Shown here piece after piece: positions 50,846-59,858 of a stretch of DNA of 64,000 nucleotides. The notes under the pieces were generated by a model. It worked only from the letters and a program-made list of their open reading frames with translations, ran no database searches and was not told the origin of the DNA. Both the position numbers and the translations under genes were made by a program. Each line of letters opens with the position of its first letter. Within the stretch, counting starts at the first letter, position 1. Source of the stretch: Alkalicoccus urumqiensis. GTDB lineage: Bacteria; Bacillota; Bacilli; Bacillales; Salisediminibacteriaceae. The stretch lies in contig NZ_PVNS01000005.1 in the NCBI RefSeq assembly GCF_002993335.1, positions 1 to 64,000 on the forward strand. Reading direction: 5' to 3'.

Positions 50846-50855
50846 AGCGTTAACA
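50842..50855 (+). promoter_or_regulatory. Catabolite-responsive element (cre) of fruRKA
   Basis: TGATAGCGTTAACA matches TGWNANCGNTNWCA at every fixed position and covers the -10/+1 region, a typical place for CcpA repression. Confidence 0.8.
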
Positions 50856-50876
50856 AAACAACAAGAGGTGGACATC

Positions 50877-51635
50877 ATGCTCACATATGAAAGACAGGAA
50901 GCGATTTTAAAGCTTCTCGAGCAGCAGAAAATAGCCAAACTTTCCGAACTCACTTCGGCGACCGGTGCCTCGGAATCGACGATCCGCCGCGACCTGAGTG
51001 AACTCGAAAAGCAGAACCGCATCAAGCGGATCCACGGCGGCGCATCCCTCCCGTCACGAAAGTCGGAAGAGCCGGATATGCAGACGAAGCGGCAGGTGTT
51101 TACGAAAGCGAAAGATCAGATCGGCCGACTCGCTGCAGGAAGAATTGCCGATGGAGATTCCGTGTTTATCGATGCCGGGACATCGACAGAAGCGATGATC
51201 AGTCACATACAGTCAAAAGACGTCACGATCGTGACAAACGGCCTGAACATTATTGAAGCCTCCATCCGGGCCGGGTTCCGCACCTACGTTCTCGGCGGCT
51301 ATGTCAAATCCGGAACGCACGCCTTTGTCGGCAGAGCTGCTGTCGAAGCGATGAAGCAGTACCGCTTTGATAAAGCGTTCATCGGTACAAACGGCGTTGA
51401 CCTTGAGTTCGGCTACTCTACGCCGGACCCGGAAGAAGCAAATATCAAGCAGCTGGCGATCCGGGAAGCACAGCAGGCCTTTGTGCTTGCGGATGCCTCC
51501 AAGCTGAATCAAACGTCGTTTTCACGCTTCGCGGAACTGCAGGAAGCAGAATTGATCACGGAAGAGACGGACAGTTTGGAAAAGTTTCTCCATCAGCTGA
51601 TGGACTATACGCGTGTAAAGGCGGTGAGGCTGTGA
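50877..51635 (+). CDS. fruR: DeoR-family regulator FruR
   Basis: A 252-residue DeoR-type repressor. Helix-turn-helix KLSELTSATGASESTIRRDLSELEKQNRIKRIHGG, then a sugar-phosphate isomerase-like effector domain (FIDAGTSTEAM, VTNGLNI, FIGTNGVD). It probably senses fructose-1-phosphate and controls its own operon. ATG at 50877 with AGAGGTGG upstream. Overlaps fruK in GTGA. Confidence 0.93.
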   Translation: MLTYERQEAILKLLEQQKIAKLSELTSATGASESTIRRDLSELEKQNRIKRIHGGASLPSRKSEEPDMQTKRQVFTKAKDQIGRLAAGRIADGDSVFIDAGTSTEAMISHIQSKDVTIVTNGLNIIEASIRAGFRTYVLGGYVKSGTHAFVGRAAVEAMKQYRFDKAFIGTNGVDLEFGYSTPDPEEANIKQLAIREAQQAFVLADASKLNQTSFSRFAELQEAELITEETDSLEKFLHQLMDYTRVKAVRL

Positions 51636-52552
51636 TTTATACAGTGACGTTGAATCCATCCATTGATTATTTCCTCGAAGTGGAGCACTTCACCGAAGGG
51701 AAAACAAACCGGGCGTCCTCCCAGCGGCTTCTTCCCGGAGGCAAAGGTATTAATGTATCAAAAGTGCTTCACGCCTTCGGTCACCGGACAGAGCTCTTCG
51801 GGTTCACTGCCGGTTTCACCGGAGCCTACCTGGAGGACACGCTGCAGGGGGAAGGGCTTCATACAAACTTCCTGCACGTGGAAGGCATGACGCGGATTAA
51901 TGTGAAGCTGAAGACAGAGACCGAAACGGAAATCAACGGCCAGGCGCCGGCGATCACCGAAGCAGACGTGAAAAAGCTGGAGCAGCAGATTGATGAACTG
52001 ACCAAAGACGATACGCTCGTCCTTTCCGGCAGCCTCCCTTCGACCGTCCAGGATGACACGTACTACCGGCTGGCAGCCGAAGCAAGAAGCCGCGGCATCC
52101 GCACCGTGATCGATACGAGCGGCACACCGCTGAAAAAGGCACTCGACGCAGAGCCCTTTCTCATTAAGCCGAACATTGCAGAACTGGAAGCATTGTACGG
52201 CGAAAAAGCGGCAGGGAAAAACGACGTTTTAGAGCTTGCCTCCCGCGCGGTGGCCGGCGGCGCACATTACGTCCTCGTTTCAAGGGGCGCGGATCCCGCA
52301 CTTCTCGTATCCAGGGACGGCTTTACGGAAGCGGCCGTACCGAAAGGAGAAGTGAGGAACTCCGTCGGCGCCGGGGACTCTATGGTGGCAGGATTTCTTT
52401 ACCGCCTGGAGGAAAACGGTTCGATCGAAGATGCTTTCCGCACGAGTGTTGCCTTCGGGTCGGCGACGACGTTTTCCACTGGATTTGCCACTCGTTCCCT
52501 TGTTGAAAAACTGGAAGCAGAGATTGATTTATTAAAGGGGGAATTAACATGA
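51632..52552 (+). CDS. fruK: 1-phosphofructokinase
   Basis: A 306-residue PfkB-family kinase. TLNPSIDYFLEV, GGKGINVSKVL and the C-terminal GAGDSMVAGF with its catalytic Asp identify FruK/LacC types; place between fruR and fruA supports FruK. Makes fructose-1,6-bisphosphate from fructose-1-P. GTG start inside the fruR stop (GTGA) and ATGA overlap with fruA. Confidence 0.95.
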   Translation: MIYTVTLNPSIDYFLEVEHFTEGKTNRASSQRLLPGGKGINVSKVLHAFGHRTELFGFTAGFTGAYLEDTLQGEGLHTNFLHVEGMTRINVKLKTETETEINGQAPAITEADVKKLEQQIDELTKDDTLVLSGSLPSTVQDDTYYRLAAEARSRGIRTVIDTSGTPLKKALDAEPFLIKPNIAELEALYGEKAAGKNDVLELASRAVAGGAHYVLVSRGADPALLVSRDGFTEAAVPKGEVRNSVGAGDSMVAGFLYRLEENGSIEDAFRTSVAFGSATTFSTGFATRSLVEKLEAEIDLLKGELT

Positions 52553-54489
52553 AAATTACAGAACTGTTGAAGAAAGAAACGATGGTGCTCGAACTGGCAT
52601 CGACCTCCAAGGAAGCAGTCATGGAGGAGCTTGCCGAAACGCTCGACAAAGCCGGCCACTTGAATGACCGCGCGTCGTTCTTAGAAGCGATCCGTGAGCG
52701 CGAGTCTCAGAGCTCCACCGGTATCGGGGAAGGGGTTGCGATCCCGCACGCAAAAACAGCTGCAGTCACGGAACCGGCGATCGTGTTCGGCCGCTCGCAG
52801 GAAGGCATTGATTACGATGCCCTCGACGGCCAGCCGAGCCACCTGTTCTTCATGATCGCAGCAAGCGAGGGTGCCAATCAGACACACCTGCAGGCCCTCT
52901 CCCGCCTCTCAACCTTGTTAATGGACGAAGATTTCCGTCAGGTGCTTTTGAAAGCGTCTTCGAAAGAGGATATTTTAAAAGCAGTCGATGCAAAAGAAAA
53001 AGAAAAGCTCGCAGAAGAGGATGCGCCAGAAGCGCAGGAATCTTCCGGCGGCACACGCCCTTACTTCATCGCTGTTACCGGCTGCCCCACAGGCATCGCC
53101 CACACGTACATGGCAGCGGACGGGCTGAAAGATGCAGCGAAAGAGCTCGGCTATGAAATCAAAGTCGAAACAAACGGGTCCGACGGGGTGAAGAGCCGCC
53201 TTACCGAAGAGGACATCTCCCGCGCGGACGCGGTCATCATCGCCGCCGATACGAAGGTGGAAACGGACCGCTTTGACGGCAAGAAGCTGATCAACGCACC
53301 AGTTACTGCAGGAATACGCCGTCCAAAGGAACTTCTGGAGCAGGCGAACCGCGGCGACGCACCGGTTCACCGTGGAAGCGGCAGCAGTACTTCAGGAGAA
53401 GAAGCCTCTTCCTCCGGCGGTGGCGGAGGCCTCCGCGGCGCAGGTCAGGCGATTTACAAGCATCTGATGAGCGGTGTCTCCAATATGCTTCCATTCGTTG
53501 TCGGCGGTGGTATTCTCATCGCACTCTCCTTTTTCTTTGAAGATCCGGTCAGCGGCGAGATCAGCCCGTTCGGACAGATCCTGTCTGAAATCGGCGGCGC
53601 CAACGCGTTCTTCCTGCTCGTTCCTGTTCTTGCCGGCTTTATTGCCTACAGCATCGCCGACCGTCCTGGTTTCGCTGCCGGTATGGTAGGTGGTCTGATG
53701 GCAGGAACCGGCGGCGCCGGCTTCCTCGGTGGTATTATCGCCGGTTTCCTCGGTGGTTATCTCGTTCTTGGTATCCGCAAGCTCTTCTCGTTCATGCCGA
53801 AGTCGCTTGAAGGAATTAAAACGATTCTCGTCCTTCCGCTCTTAGGTATTTTCTCGACTGGTTTTCTCATGTACTTCCTGATTGTGCCGCTCGAAGCAGC
53901 CCAGACCGGAATGGTCAGCTGGCTGGACGGTCTCGGCACTGGTAACATTGTATTCCTCGGTATTCTGCTCGGCGGTATGATGGCGGTCGACATGGGCGGA
54001 CCGATCAACAAAGCGGCTTTCGCCTTCGGTATTGCCATGATTGAAGCAGGTAACTTCGCACCGCACGCAGCGGTCATGGCCGGCGGCATGGTTCCGCCGC
54101 TCGGAATCGCCCTGGCAACGACGTTCTTCCGGAAGAAGTTCACGAAAGAAGAACAGGATTCCGGCCGCACGAACTATGTGCTCGGTGCATCGTTTATTAC
54201 AGAAGGGGCGATTCCATTCGCCGCAGCGGACCCTGTCCGCGTTATTCCATCCATTATTGCCGGTTCCGCTGTAGCAGGCGGCCTGTCCATGCTGTTCGGC
54301 GCAGCAACCGAAGCGCCGCACGGCGGGGTGTTCGTTCTCCTGCTCGTCGAAAACTGGCCGCTGTACCTGCTGGCTATTGTCATCGGAGCCGCTGTCACAG
54401 CTGTGCTTCTCGGCATCCTGAAAAAGGACAAAGCAGCACCGGCCACACCGAAAACGAAAAGCAGCGGAAAGAAATCCGCCGCAGCTTAA
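52549..54489 (+). CDS. fruA: PTS fructose-specific EIIABC
   Basis: A 646-residue permease. IIA domain (about 1-150) with phospho-His GVAIPHAK (His67), IIB domain (about 170-270) with phospho-Cys VTGCPTGIAHTYMA (Cys179), a Gly/Ser linker, and a IIC domain (about 300-630) with about ten helices (MSGVSNMLPFVVGGGILIAL). It imports and phosphorylates fructose to fructose-1-P. Last gene of fruRKA. Confidence 0.96.
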   Translation: MKITELLKKETMVLELASTSKEAVMEELAETLDKAGHLNDRASFLEAIRERESQSSTGIGEGVAIPHAKTAAVTEPAIVFGRSQEGIDYDALDGQPSHLFFMIAASEGANQTHLQALSRLSTLLMDEDFRQVLLKASSKEDILKAVDAKEKEKLAEEDAPEAQESSGGTRPYFIAVTGCPTGIAHTYMAADGLKDAAKELGYEIKVETNGSDGVKSRLTEEDISRADAVIIAADTKVETDRFDGKKLINAPVTAGIRRPKELLEQANRGDAPVHRGSGSSTSGEEASSSGGGGGLRGAGQAIYKHLMSGVSNMLPFVVGGGILIALSFFFEDPVSGEISPFGQILSEIGGANAFFLLVPVLAGFIAYSIADRPGFAAGMVGGLMAGTGGAGFLGGIIAGFLGGYLVLGIRKLFSFMPKSLEGIKTILVLPLLGIFSTGFLMYFLIVPLEAAQTGMVSWLDGLGTGNIVFLGILLGGMMAVDMGGPINKAAFAFGIAMIEAGNFAPHAAVMAGGMVPPLGIALATTFFRKKFTKEEQDSGRTNYVLGASFITEGAIPFAAADPVRVIPSIIAGSAVAGGLSMLFGAATEAPHGGVFVLLLVENWPLYLLAIVIGAAVTAVLLGILKKDKAAPATPKTKSSGKKSAAA

Positions 54490-54508
54490 ATACTGCTGAA
54501 CAGAGCAG

Positions 54509-54549
54509 GGCCGTCCGCAGTCGTATCGACGATTGCGGACGGCCTTTTG
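54509..54549 (+). terminator. Terminator of fruRKA
   Basis: Stem GGCCGTCCGCA/TGCGGACGGCC (54509-54519 with 54534-54544), followed by TTTTG. Confidence 0.88.
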
Positions 54550-54599
54550 CTGTGCGTATTTCCGGACCGGACCGCCGGAAGCGTCTAAGAATTCGTGCA

Positions 54600-54800
54600 T
54601 AGAAGGCAAAAAAAGAAACCCTCCCTTTCGGGAAGGTTGTCGAACAGGCAGAAGGATGGCGGTGCTTCTCCAGACCTCGGCGGAAGCTTGCCGTGGGGCT
54701 TGCCTCAGCTATTTCCCAGACCGCCCCGGTCTGGGAAAGGATCTTCGGACGGCGCTGATCCCATCGGCGTCCCCGCCGGGCCTTCCGAAGCACCGCTTCA
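54600..54800 (-). repeat. Intergenic repeat family, copy R4
   Basis: On the minus strand the segment from GACGCCGATGGGATCA through GAAGATCC, a perfect 12-bp hairpin (54712-54723 with 54727-54738), TAGCTGAGG and GGCAAGCTTCCGCCG follows R1 (about 17889-17973) nearly base for base outside the hairpin. It adjoins the 3' end of the IS66 remnant. Confidence 0.65.
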
Positions 54801-54829
54801 TCGAACAGACGGCTTCCTATACGAGCCGG

Positions 54830-55097
54830 TGCCTTGGTAGTTATGGCGCAGCGAGCCGGGAAGGGAGTCGGACCAGGGAAGGTAAGCTTCCAGTCCGGCC
54901 GGTACGGGAGCATGTCCATCAGATAGGTCGGGTACGTATCGGGATGCAGGTAGTCAGCTTTCGCCGTTTCGATCAGGCTGTATACCGCCGCGCTGATCCG
55001 TGCTCCCCGTGAGATTCGGGAAAACATCCAGTTGTTTCGTCCCACGGCAAAACTGCGAATGCCCCGTTCCATCCGGTTATTATCGAATGAAGAATCT
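54830..55097 (-). pseudogene. 3' fragment of IS66 transposase gene tnpC
   Basis: Encodes DNNRMERGIRSFAVGRNNWM and then SRISRGARISAAVYSLIETA, the C-terminal end of IS66 TnpC. In another frame LPWSDSLPGSLRHNY gives its usual last residues. The 5' three quarters are gone. Confidence 0.82.
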
Positions 55098-55262
55098 TGA
55101 TCCGGTCCTTATATTTGCCGCAGAATAAAAAAGGTCCGATTGGAAGGGATCCAATTGAAAGCGTTCCTGTACCAGGGCCGAGATGCCGTCAATTCCGAGG
55201 CGCATGCCGGTGTCGCCATGGGCAAGAAAAATCCGGTGCTTACCACTGGATATCGGTATCAT
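55080..55262 (-). pseudogene. 5' fragment of IS66 gene tnpB
   Basis: Encodes FLAHGDTGMRLGIDGISALV and then QERFQLDPFQSDLF, like the N-terminal half of TnpB (the IS66 Orf2). After this a frameshift is needed to read LFCGKYKDRIKILHS. It starts inside the tnpA end, as in intact elements. Confidence 0.8.
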
Positions 55263-55400
55263 CTTTCACCACCTCCACGACTTCCTCAAGAAGCTTCGGC
55301 TCAAATCCCGCCGGCACGTGAATCTGAACCTCCCGGCAGGTGAGAAGCAGCTCTCCTGCCAATCGCTTTGAAGCTGGAAGCGGCGCTTTCCAATCCGCAG
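55240..55400 (-). pseudogene. 3' fragment of IS66 gene tnpA
   Basis: An open frame ending VPAGFEPKLLEEVVEVVKDD then TDIQW-stop, like the C-terminus of IS66 TnpA (Orf1). The 5' part with the helix-turn-helix is missing; repeat copy R3 begins next to it. Confidence 0.7.
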
Positions 55401-55403
55401 AAC

Positions 55404-55896
55404 CTAAATAAACCAGGCAGAACCCGACTGGTCTTCGAAAAAAATGAGGTTTATGGAATAGGTTCCCGCTTCCTGCCTACACCTGCAGCCGTACGCGTTC
55501 CGGAGGGAATCTGAAAAGCGGAAGCGCCCTGGTCACGAGCGACCAGTCCTGGAGGCCCTGCAGACGAAAGCTGCTCTTTGCTTTCTTCGGCAGGGGTGAA
55601 GGAACCAGAGCGGGCGCTGCAGCTGGACAATGCTTCGATTGAAGAAGCATGGCTCCGCGCGGCCGCGCCGTATGAAAGAAGACCGCTGCCCTGCGGCTCA
55701 AACCATAGGCCGGCTCCGCTCATGCTATACAGCCGTGCAAATAGTGCCCGGCTGAAAGACAAGCCCACGCAGGCTTCTGCCGAGTAGCGGAGAAGCTCTA
55801 CCAACAGAAACAAACGGTAAATGCAGCAAAACGTTGAAATGCTGCAGCTCTTGGCATGCCTGCTTGGAAGAGGCTTTGGATTTTATACATTCTTAT
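55404..55896 (+). repeat. Intergenic repeat family, copy R3
   Basis: Left module 55406-55509 matches 17526-17629 (two differences in the best 49 bases) and right module 55751-55896 matches 17941-18085 at roughly 80 percent by eye. The middle differs: it holds GAAAAGCGGAAGCGCC with a CTGGTC/GACCAG hairpin (55529-55546), a motif often seen in Bacillaceae intergenic regions. Confidence 0.65.
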
Positions 55897-55931
55897 TAGT
55901 TAAAAAAGAAGCGGTCTGCTTCTTTCTCAGA

Positions 55932-55969
55932 CGGAAGCGCCCGGTCCTGGAGTGGACCGGGCGCTTCCG
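55932..55969. repeat. Perfect 16-bp inverted repeat
   Basis: CGGAAGCGCCCGGTCC (55932-55947) pairs fully with 55954-55969 around a six-base loop. No T run on either side, so it is not a standard terminator. It shares GCGGAAGCGCC with repeat R3. It lies past the 3' end of the epimerase gene. Confidence 0.7.
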
Positions 55970-56031
55970 CTGCACGGCAGAACGCTCTCCAGCTCTGCCT
56001 GTGTCCAATTCATCATAAAGGCTTTCTCTGC

Positions 56032-57000
56032 TTACGCCCACCACATTTCGGTCGGCTCTTCGCGGATGAGCACACTGTTTACGTTGTTGACTGCGCGCTG
56101 GAAGCCTTCATCGATCGACATGATCGGGTCTTCGTGTTCGATGCTGACGACGTAGTCATAGCCGTACGTACGGAGGGCGCTGATCATGTCGGCCCACTCC
56201 TGCATGCTGTGGCCGCAGCCGACCGAGCGGAACGACCAGGCGCGTGTCTGCACCTCGCTGTAAGGCTGCATATCGATCAGGCCGTACATGTTCACGTTAT
56301 CCTGATCAATGTACGTATCCTTGGCGTGGAAATGGTGGAGCGCGCCGGCTTTACCGAGAATCTTAATCGCAGCCACTGGATCGATACCCTGCCACCAGAG
56401 GTGACTTGGATCCAGGTTAGCGCCGATCGCCGGCGACGTCGCCTCACGCAGTTTCAGCATCGTATGCGGCGAGTGTACGAGAAATCCGCCGTGCAGTTCA
56501 ATGCCGATTTTAATGCCGTGGTTGTCTGCTTCCGCCGCAATCTTTTTCCACGTCGGAATCAGCTTTTCTTCCCACTGCCACTTCAGAATATCGCTGTATT
56601 CCTGCGGCCACGGAGCGACAGGCCAGTTCGGATGCTTGGCTCCGTCGTGATCCCCGGCCGTTCCGGAAAATCCATTGACGACCGGAACATCCATCAGAGA
56701 CGCCAGTTTGATCGTTTTGATCATGATGTTGTACGACTCATCTGCAAATGCCGTATCCGGGGAAATCGGGTTCCCGTGACAGCTGAAGGCGCTGATTGTC
56801 AGGCCGCGGTCGCTCACCTTTTTCAAATACTCCCGGCGGGCCTTTTCGTCTTCAAGCAGCGTATCAATATCGCAGTGGGCATTTCCCGGATAGCCCCCGG
56901 TGCCGATTTCCACGGCATCAAGGCCGGATGCTTTGACGTGATCAAGCATTTCCTCAAACGATTTATCTGCAAAGAGAACGGTAAATACGCCTGATTTCAT
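56032..57000 (-). CDS. Sugar phosphate isomerase/epimerase-like protein (YcjR/IolE type)
   Basis: A 322-residue TIM-barrel protein of the AP-endonuclease-2 family. Metal ligands are visible in GIELHGG, ANLDPSHLWWQG, HFHAKDT and SIEHEDP. Members include epimerases for keto-sugars and 3-keto-glycosides. It is the last gene of the operon with two Gfo/Idh dehydrogenases and ThuA, which suggests a 3-ketoglycoside substrate. Activity not provable from sequence. Confidence 0.85.
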   Translation of the reverse strand: MKSGVFTVLFADKSFEEMLDHVKASGLDAVEIGTGGYPGNAHCDIDTLLEDEKARREYLKKVSDRGLTISAFSCHGNPISPDTAFADESYNIMIKTIKLASLMDVPVVNGFSGTAGDHDGAKHPNWPVAPWPQEYSDILKWQWEEKLIPTWKKIAAEADNHGIKIGIELHGGFLVHSPHTMLKLREATSPAIGANLDPSHLWWQGIDPVAAIKILGKAGALHHFHAKDTYIDQDNVNMYGLIDMQPYSEVQTRAWSFRSVGCGHSMQEWADMISALRTYGYDYVVSIEHEDPIMSIDEGFQRAVNNVNSVLIREEPTEMWWA

Positions 57001-57027
57001 ATCTAATTCCTCCTCATTCCTTTTTCG

Positions 57028-58071
57028 TTAGAGCTGCACACTTCTTCCGGTTTCTGCACTTTCATACAGACCGTCGATAATCTGCTGGATCCGGACTGCT
57101 TCCTCCGGCTTTACGATCAGTTCTGCTTCTCCGCGGACGGCATCGAGAAAATTCTGCATCTGCAGCAGTCCCGGCTCTTCTTCTCCCGGGAGCCAGTTCA
57201 TCGTGCTGTCCATGAGCATGCCGTGCTTGGCCTGATTCACTTCCAGCGGAAACAGGTCCACGCCGCCGGTGTCCCCGGATATGCTGCAGTACTCCTTGTC
57301 GTCTTTCACGTTCGCCGCCCAGGACGTTTCAAACAGAAGTGTCGCTCCGTTATCAAAGCGGACGTAGCCGGTTACGTGATCATCGACTTCAAACGATTCG
57401 TTATCCACGCGGCCCCACTGGTTGATCTGACCGGGCATGGAACTGAGCTGATTGTACGTATTTCCCGACACTTCCACCGGTTTCGGGCTTCCGAGAAGCC
57501 ACACGGCCAAATCGAGAAAATGGCATCCGAAATCAATGAGGCTGCCGCCGCCCTGAAGCTCTTTGTTCGTAAAGACGCCCCATCCCGGCACTTTTCGGCG
57601 CCTGAGCGCCTGCGCTCTCGCTACCATCGGCGTACCGATCTCGCCGGCATCGATCAGTTTCTTTGCTGCCTGTGATTCTTTCATGGCCCGGTAATGATAG
57701 GCAATCATAAGCGTCTTATTTGATTTGGACGCAGCCGCAGTCATCGCCTGGGCTTCTCCCGCAGTCATCGACATCGGCTTTTCGCACATAACGTGCTTTC
57801 CAGCTTCGAGTGCTGCAATCGCAATTTCTGCGTGGAATTTGTTCGGGGTACAGATAACAACCGCATCCACCCTGGAAAACACCTCTGCGTACTCCGAAGT
57901 GACAAACGGGTGGGAAAATTCCACTGCTGCCTGCTTTGCCGTTTCGATATTCACATCACAGACGGCAGTCACTTCCACCTGCGCCTCCAGTTCTTTAAGC
58001 ACCGGGATATGCCGGCCGCGTGCGATACCTCCGGCACCGATAATGCCGATCCGGATATAATCTTCCATCAT
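57028..58071 (-). CDS. Gfo/Idh/MocA-family oxidoreductase
   Basis: A 347-residue NAD(P)-dependent oxidoreductase. Rossmann motif IGIIGAGGIARGRHIPVL, the conserved catalytic-region CEKPMSMTAGEA and a C-terminal alpha/beta domain (GGGSLIDFGCHFLDLAVWLLG). Could oxidise the C3 hydroxyl of a glycoside. AGGAGG precedes the two adjacent ATG codons. Ten bases after the second family member. Confidence 0.92.
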   Translation of the reverse strand: MMEDYIRIGIIGAGGIARGRHIPVLKELEAQVEVTAVCDVNIETAKQAAVEFSHPFVTSEYAEVFSRVDAVVICTPNKFHAEIAIAALEAGKHVMCEKPMSMTAGEAQAMTAAASKSNKTLMIAYHYRAMKESQAAKKLIDAGEIGTPMVARAQALRRRKVPGWGVFTNKELQGGGSLIDFGCHFLDLAVWLLGSPKPVEVSGNTYNQLSSMPGQINQWGRVDNESFEVDDHVTGYVRFDNGATLLFETSWAANVKDDKEYCSISGDTGGVDLFPLEVNQAKHGMLMDSTMNWLPGEEEPGLLQMQNFLDAVRGEAELIVKPEEAVRIQQIIDGLYESAETGRSVQL

Positions 58072-58080
58072 AACGCCTCC

Positions 58081-59103
58081 TTATGTCAGGTCTACGATGC
58101 GTTTAGTCTCTTCGGATTCCAGTGCGCCGAGAATGACTTCCAGCGATTTCTTTCCTTCTTCTCCCGGCACCGGAGGTTCTTCGTTGTTAAGAACGGATGT
58201 GATAAATGCATCGATCACTCCGGAACTTGTCTGGCCGCCGTCATCGTTTGTCTGAATGCCGCCGAGCTCATACTTGACGACGTCGCCGTTCGTATAATGG
58301 ATAATCAGGTTGTCGGCAGGATCGTCTTCGAGGCGGACCATGCCTTTCTCCGTGTACAGAACGGTGGAATTGTCTTCACTGCCGTTATACGACCAGCTTG
58401 CGGCAAGCGTCCCGATCACGCCGGCCGGTGTTTTCAGTACGCAGACCGCTGTGTCATCGACCGTGCTGTGATCTTTTGCGCTCGTTTCAATGAACGCGCC
58501 GACGCTCTGAAAGTCTTCTCCGAGAAGGTAGCGCATGAGATCGGTTTTATGCACACCGAGATCTCCCATGGCGCCGATAAAGGCTTCATCTTTTTTGAAG
58601 AACCAGCTGTCTGCTCCATCGGCGCTCCAGCCTTCCGGGCCTCCGTGGCCGAATGCTGTCCGGAAGCTGTAAATTTTTCCGAGATCGCCGTTTTCAATAA
58701 GCTCTCTTGCTTTTTTATGGGATGGCACAAACCGCTGATTATGGGCGATCATGAGCCAGCGGCGGTTGTTTTTCGCAGCTTCGATCATGTCATCGGCTTC
58801 TTCACGTGACGTTGCCATCGGCTTCTCGCAGAGGACGTGCTTCCCTGCATTCAGCGCGGCAATTGTGACAGGAGCGTGCAGGTAGTTTGGTGTGCAGACG
58901 CTCACGGCATCGACATCTTCTTTCTCCAGCATCGTCTCGTAGCTCGTATACGTCATGGCATTATACATGCTGCCAATTTCCTCGACGCGGTCCTGATTGA
59001 TGTCGCAGACAGCCTGAACCACAACATCCGGATTGGCATCGTATTCCGGCAGGTGACGGTGACGGGCAATGCTTCCACATCCAACAACAGCGATTTTCAA
59101 CAT
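58081..59103 (-). CDS. Gfo/Idh/MocA-family oxidoreductase
   Basis: A 340-residue paralogue of the next gene in the operon. Rossmann start IAVVGCGSIARHRHLPEY, catalytic ECEKPM-type LCEKPMATSREEA, and GAMGDLGVHKTDLMRYLLG. One base separates it from thuA. A pair of such enzymes fits oxidation at one step and reduction at another of a keto-sugar route. Confidence 0.92.
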   Translation of the reverse strand: MLKIAVVGCGSIARHRHLPEYDANPDVVVQAVCDINQDRVEEIGSMYNAMTYTSYETMLEKEDVDAVSVCTPNYLHAPVTIAALNAGKHVLCEKPMATSREEADDMIEAAKNNRRWLMIAHNQRFVPSHKKARELIENGDLGKIYSFRTAFGHGGPEGWSADGADSWFFKKDEAFIGAMGDLGVHKTDLMRYLLGEDFQSVGAFIETSAKDHSTVDDTAVCVLKTPAGVIGTLAASWSYNGSEDNSTVLYTEKGMVRLEDDPADNLIIHYTNGDVVKYELGGIQTNDDGGQTSSGVIDAFITSVLNNEEPPVPGEEGKKSLEVILGALESEETKRIVDLT

Positions 59104-59104
59104 A

Positions 59105-59839
59105 TTATTCCACTCCTTTTGGGGTAATAGGTTCCAGCGGTTCGTTGTGATTTCCGTAAACCGGACGGGGTCTTGCCTGAGGGCCCGCCCAGTTCACCGC
59201 ATTCTGAATCACCCGCTGAACTGCTTTATGATGATACGTCGGGTACGTTTCGTGGCCCGGACGGAAGTACACAATTTTCCCGTTGCCGCGGCGGTAGGTA
59301 CAGAGGCTGCGGAACACTTCGCCGCCCTCAAACCAGCTCATCATGACCAGCTCATCCGGGGCCGGGATGTCAAAGTGCTCTCCATACATCTCTTCCCGTT
59401 CTATTTCAATATATTCCCCGATTCCCTCGGTCAGCGGATGACTCGGATCGAGAACCCAGAGACGCTCTGTTTCGTTTGCTTCGCGCCATTTCAAATCACA
59501 GCTGGTACCCATCAGCTTCTTGAAAATTTTAGAAAAGTGGCCGGAGTGCAGAACGATCAGTCCCATTCCTTCCAGGACGCGCTGATGCACACGCTCGACA
59601 ATCTCATCTTCCACTTCGTCGTGGGCCATGTGCCCCCACCAGAGTAATACATCGGTTTCACGGAGGACTTCTTCAGTCAGCCCGTGCTCCGGCTCATCCA
59701 GTGTGGCTGTGCCGACTGTCCGGCCCTCCGCCTGAAGAAACTGCTCCAGAGCGCCATGGATGCCTTTCGGGTATACTTCTTTTACCTCGGGATTGGACTG
59801 TTCATGCCGGTTTTCGTTCCAGATCGTTACACGTGTCAT
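59105..59839 (-). CDS. ThuA-like protein
   Basis: A 244-residue glutamine-amidotransferase-like fold of the ThuA family (trehalose utilisation). Signatures [36 protein letters not shown] and [13 protein letters not shown]. ThuA takes part in 3-keto-disaccharide metabolism together with the Gfo/Idh protein ThuB in rhizobia. Directly after the LacI regulator gene. Confidence 0.92.
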   Translation of the reverse strand: MTRVTIWNENRHEQSNPEVKEVYPKGIHGALEQFLQAEGRTVGTATLDEPEHGLTEEVLRETDVLLWWGHMAHDEVEDEIVERVHQRVLEGMGLIVLHSGHFSKIFKKLMGTSCDLKWREANETERLWVLDPSHPLTEGIGEYIEIEREEMYGEHFDIPAPDELVMMSWFEGGEVFRSLCTYRRGNGKIVYFRPGHETYPTYHHKAVQRVIQNAVNWAGPQARPRPVYGNHNEPLEPITPKGVE

Positions 59840-59858
59840 TGTATCTCCTCCTGAATTG

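Larger units (their letters stand above)
54830..55400 (-). mobile_element. Remnant of an IS66-family insertion sequence
   Basis: Minus strand: end of tnpA, start of tnpB and end of tnpC in the IS66 order, with frameshifts and a large internal deletion that joins tnpB to the last part of tnpC. No terminal inverted repeats or target duplication could be placed with confidence. It cannot encode transposase. Confidence 0.82.
54490..56031. other. Gene-poor region of decayed IS66 and repeats
   Basis: About 1.5 kb without an intact gene: fru terminator, repeat copy R4 on the minus strand, an IS66-family remnant (tnpC', tnpB', tnpA'), repeat copy R3 and a 16-bp perfect hairpin at 55932-55969. All are listed separately. 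Confidence 0.75.

Noticed and set aside
49523-51025. 500-residue version of galactokinase
   Set aside because: The first 114 codons run through the divergent promoter region; homology and AAAGGA place the start at 50683.
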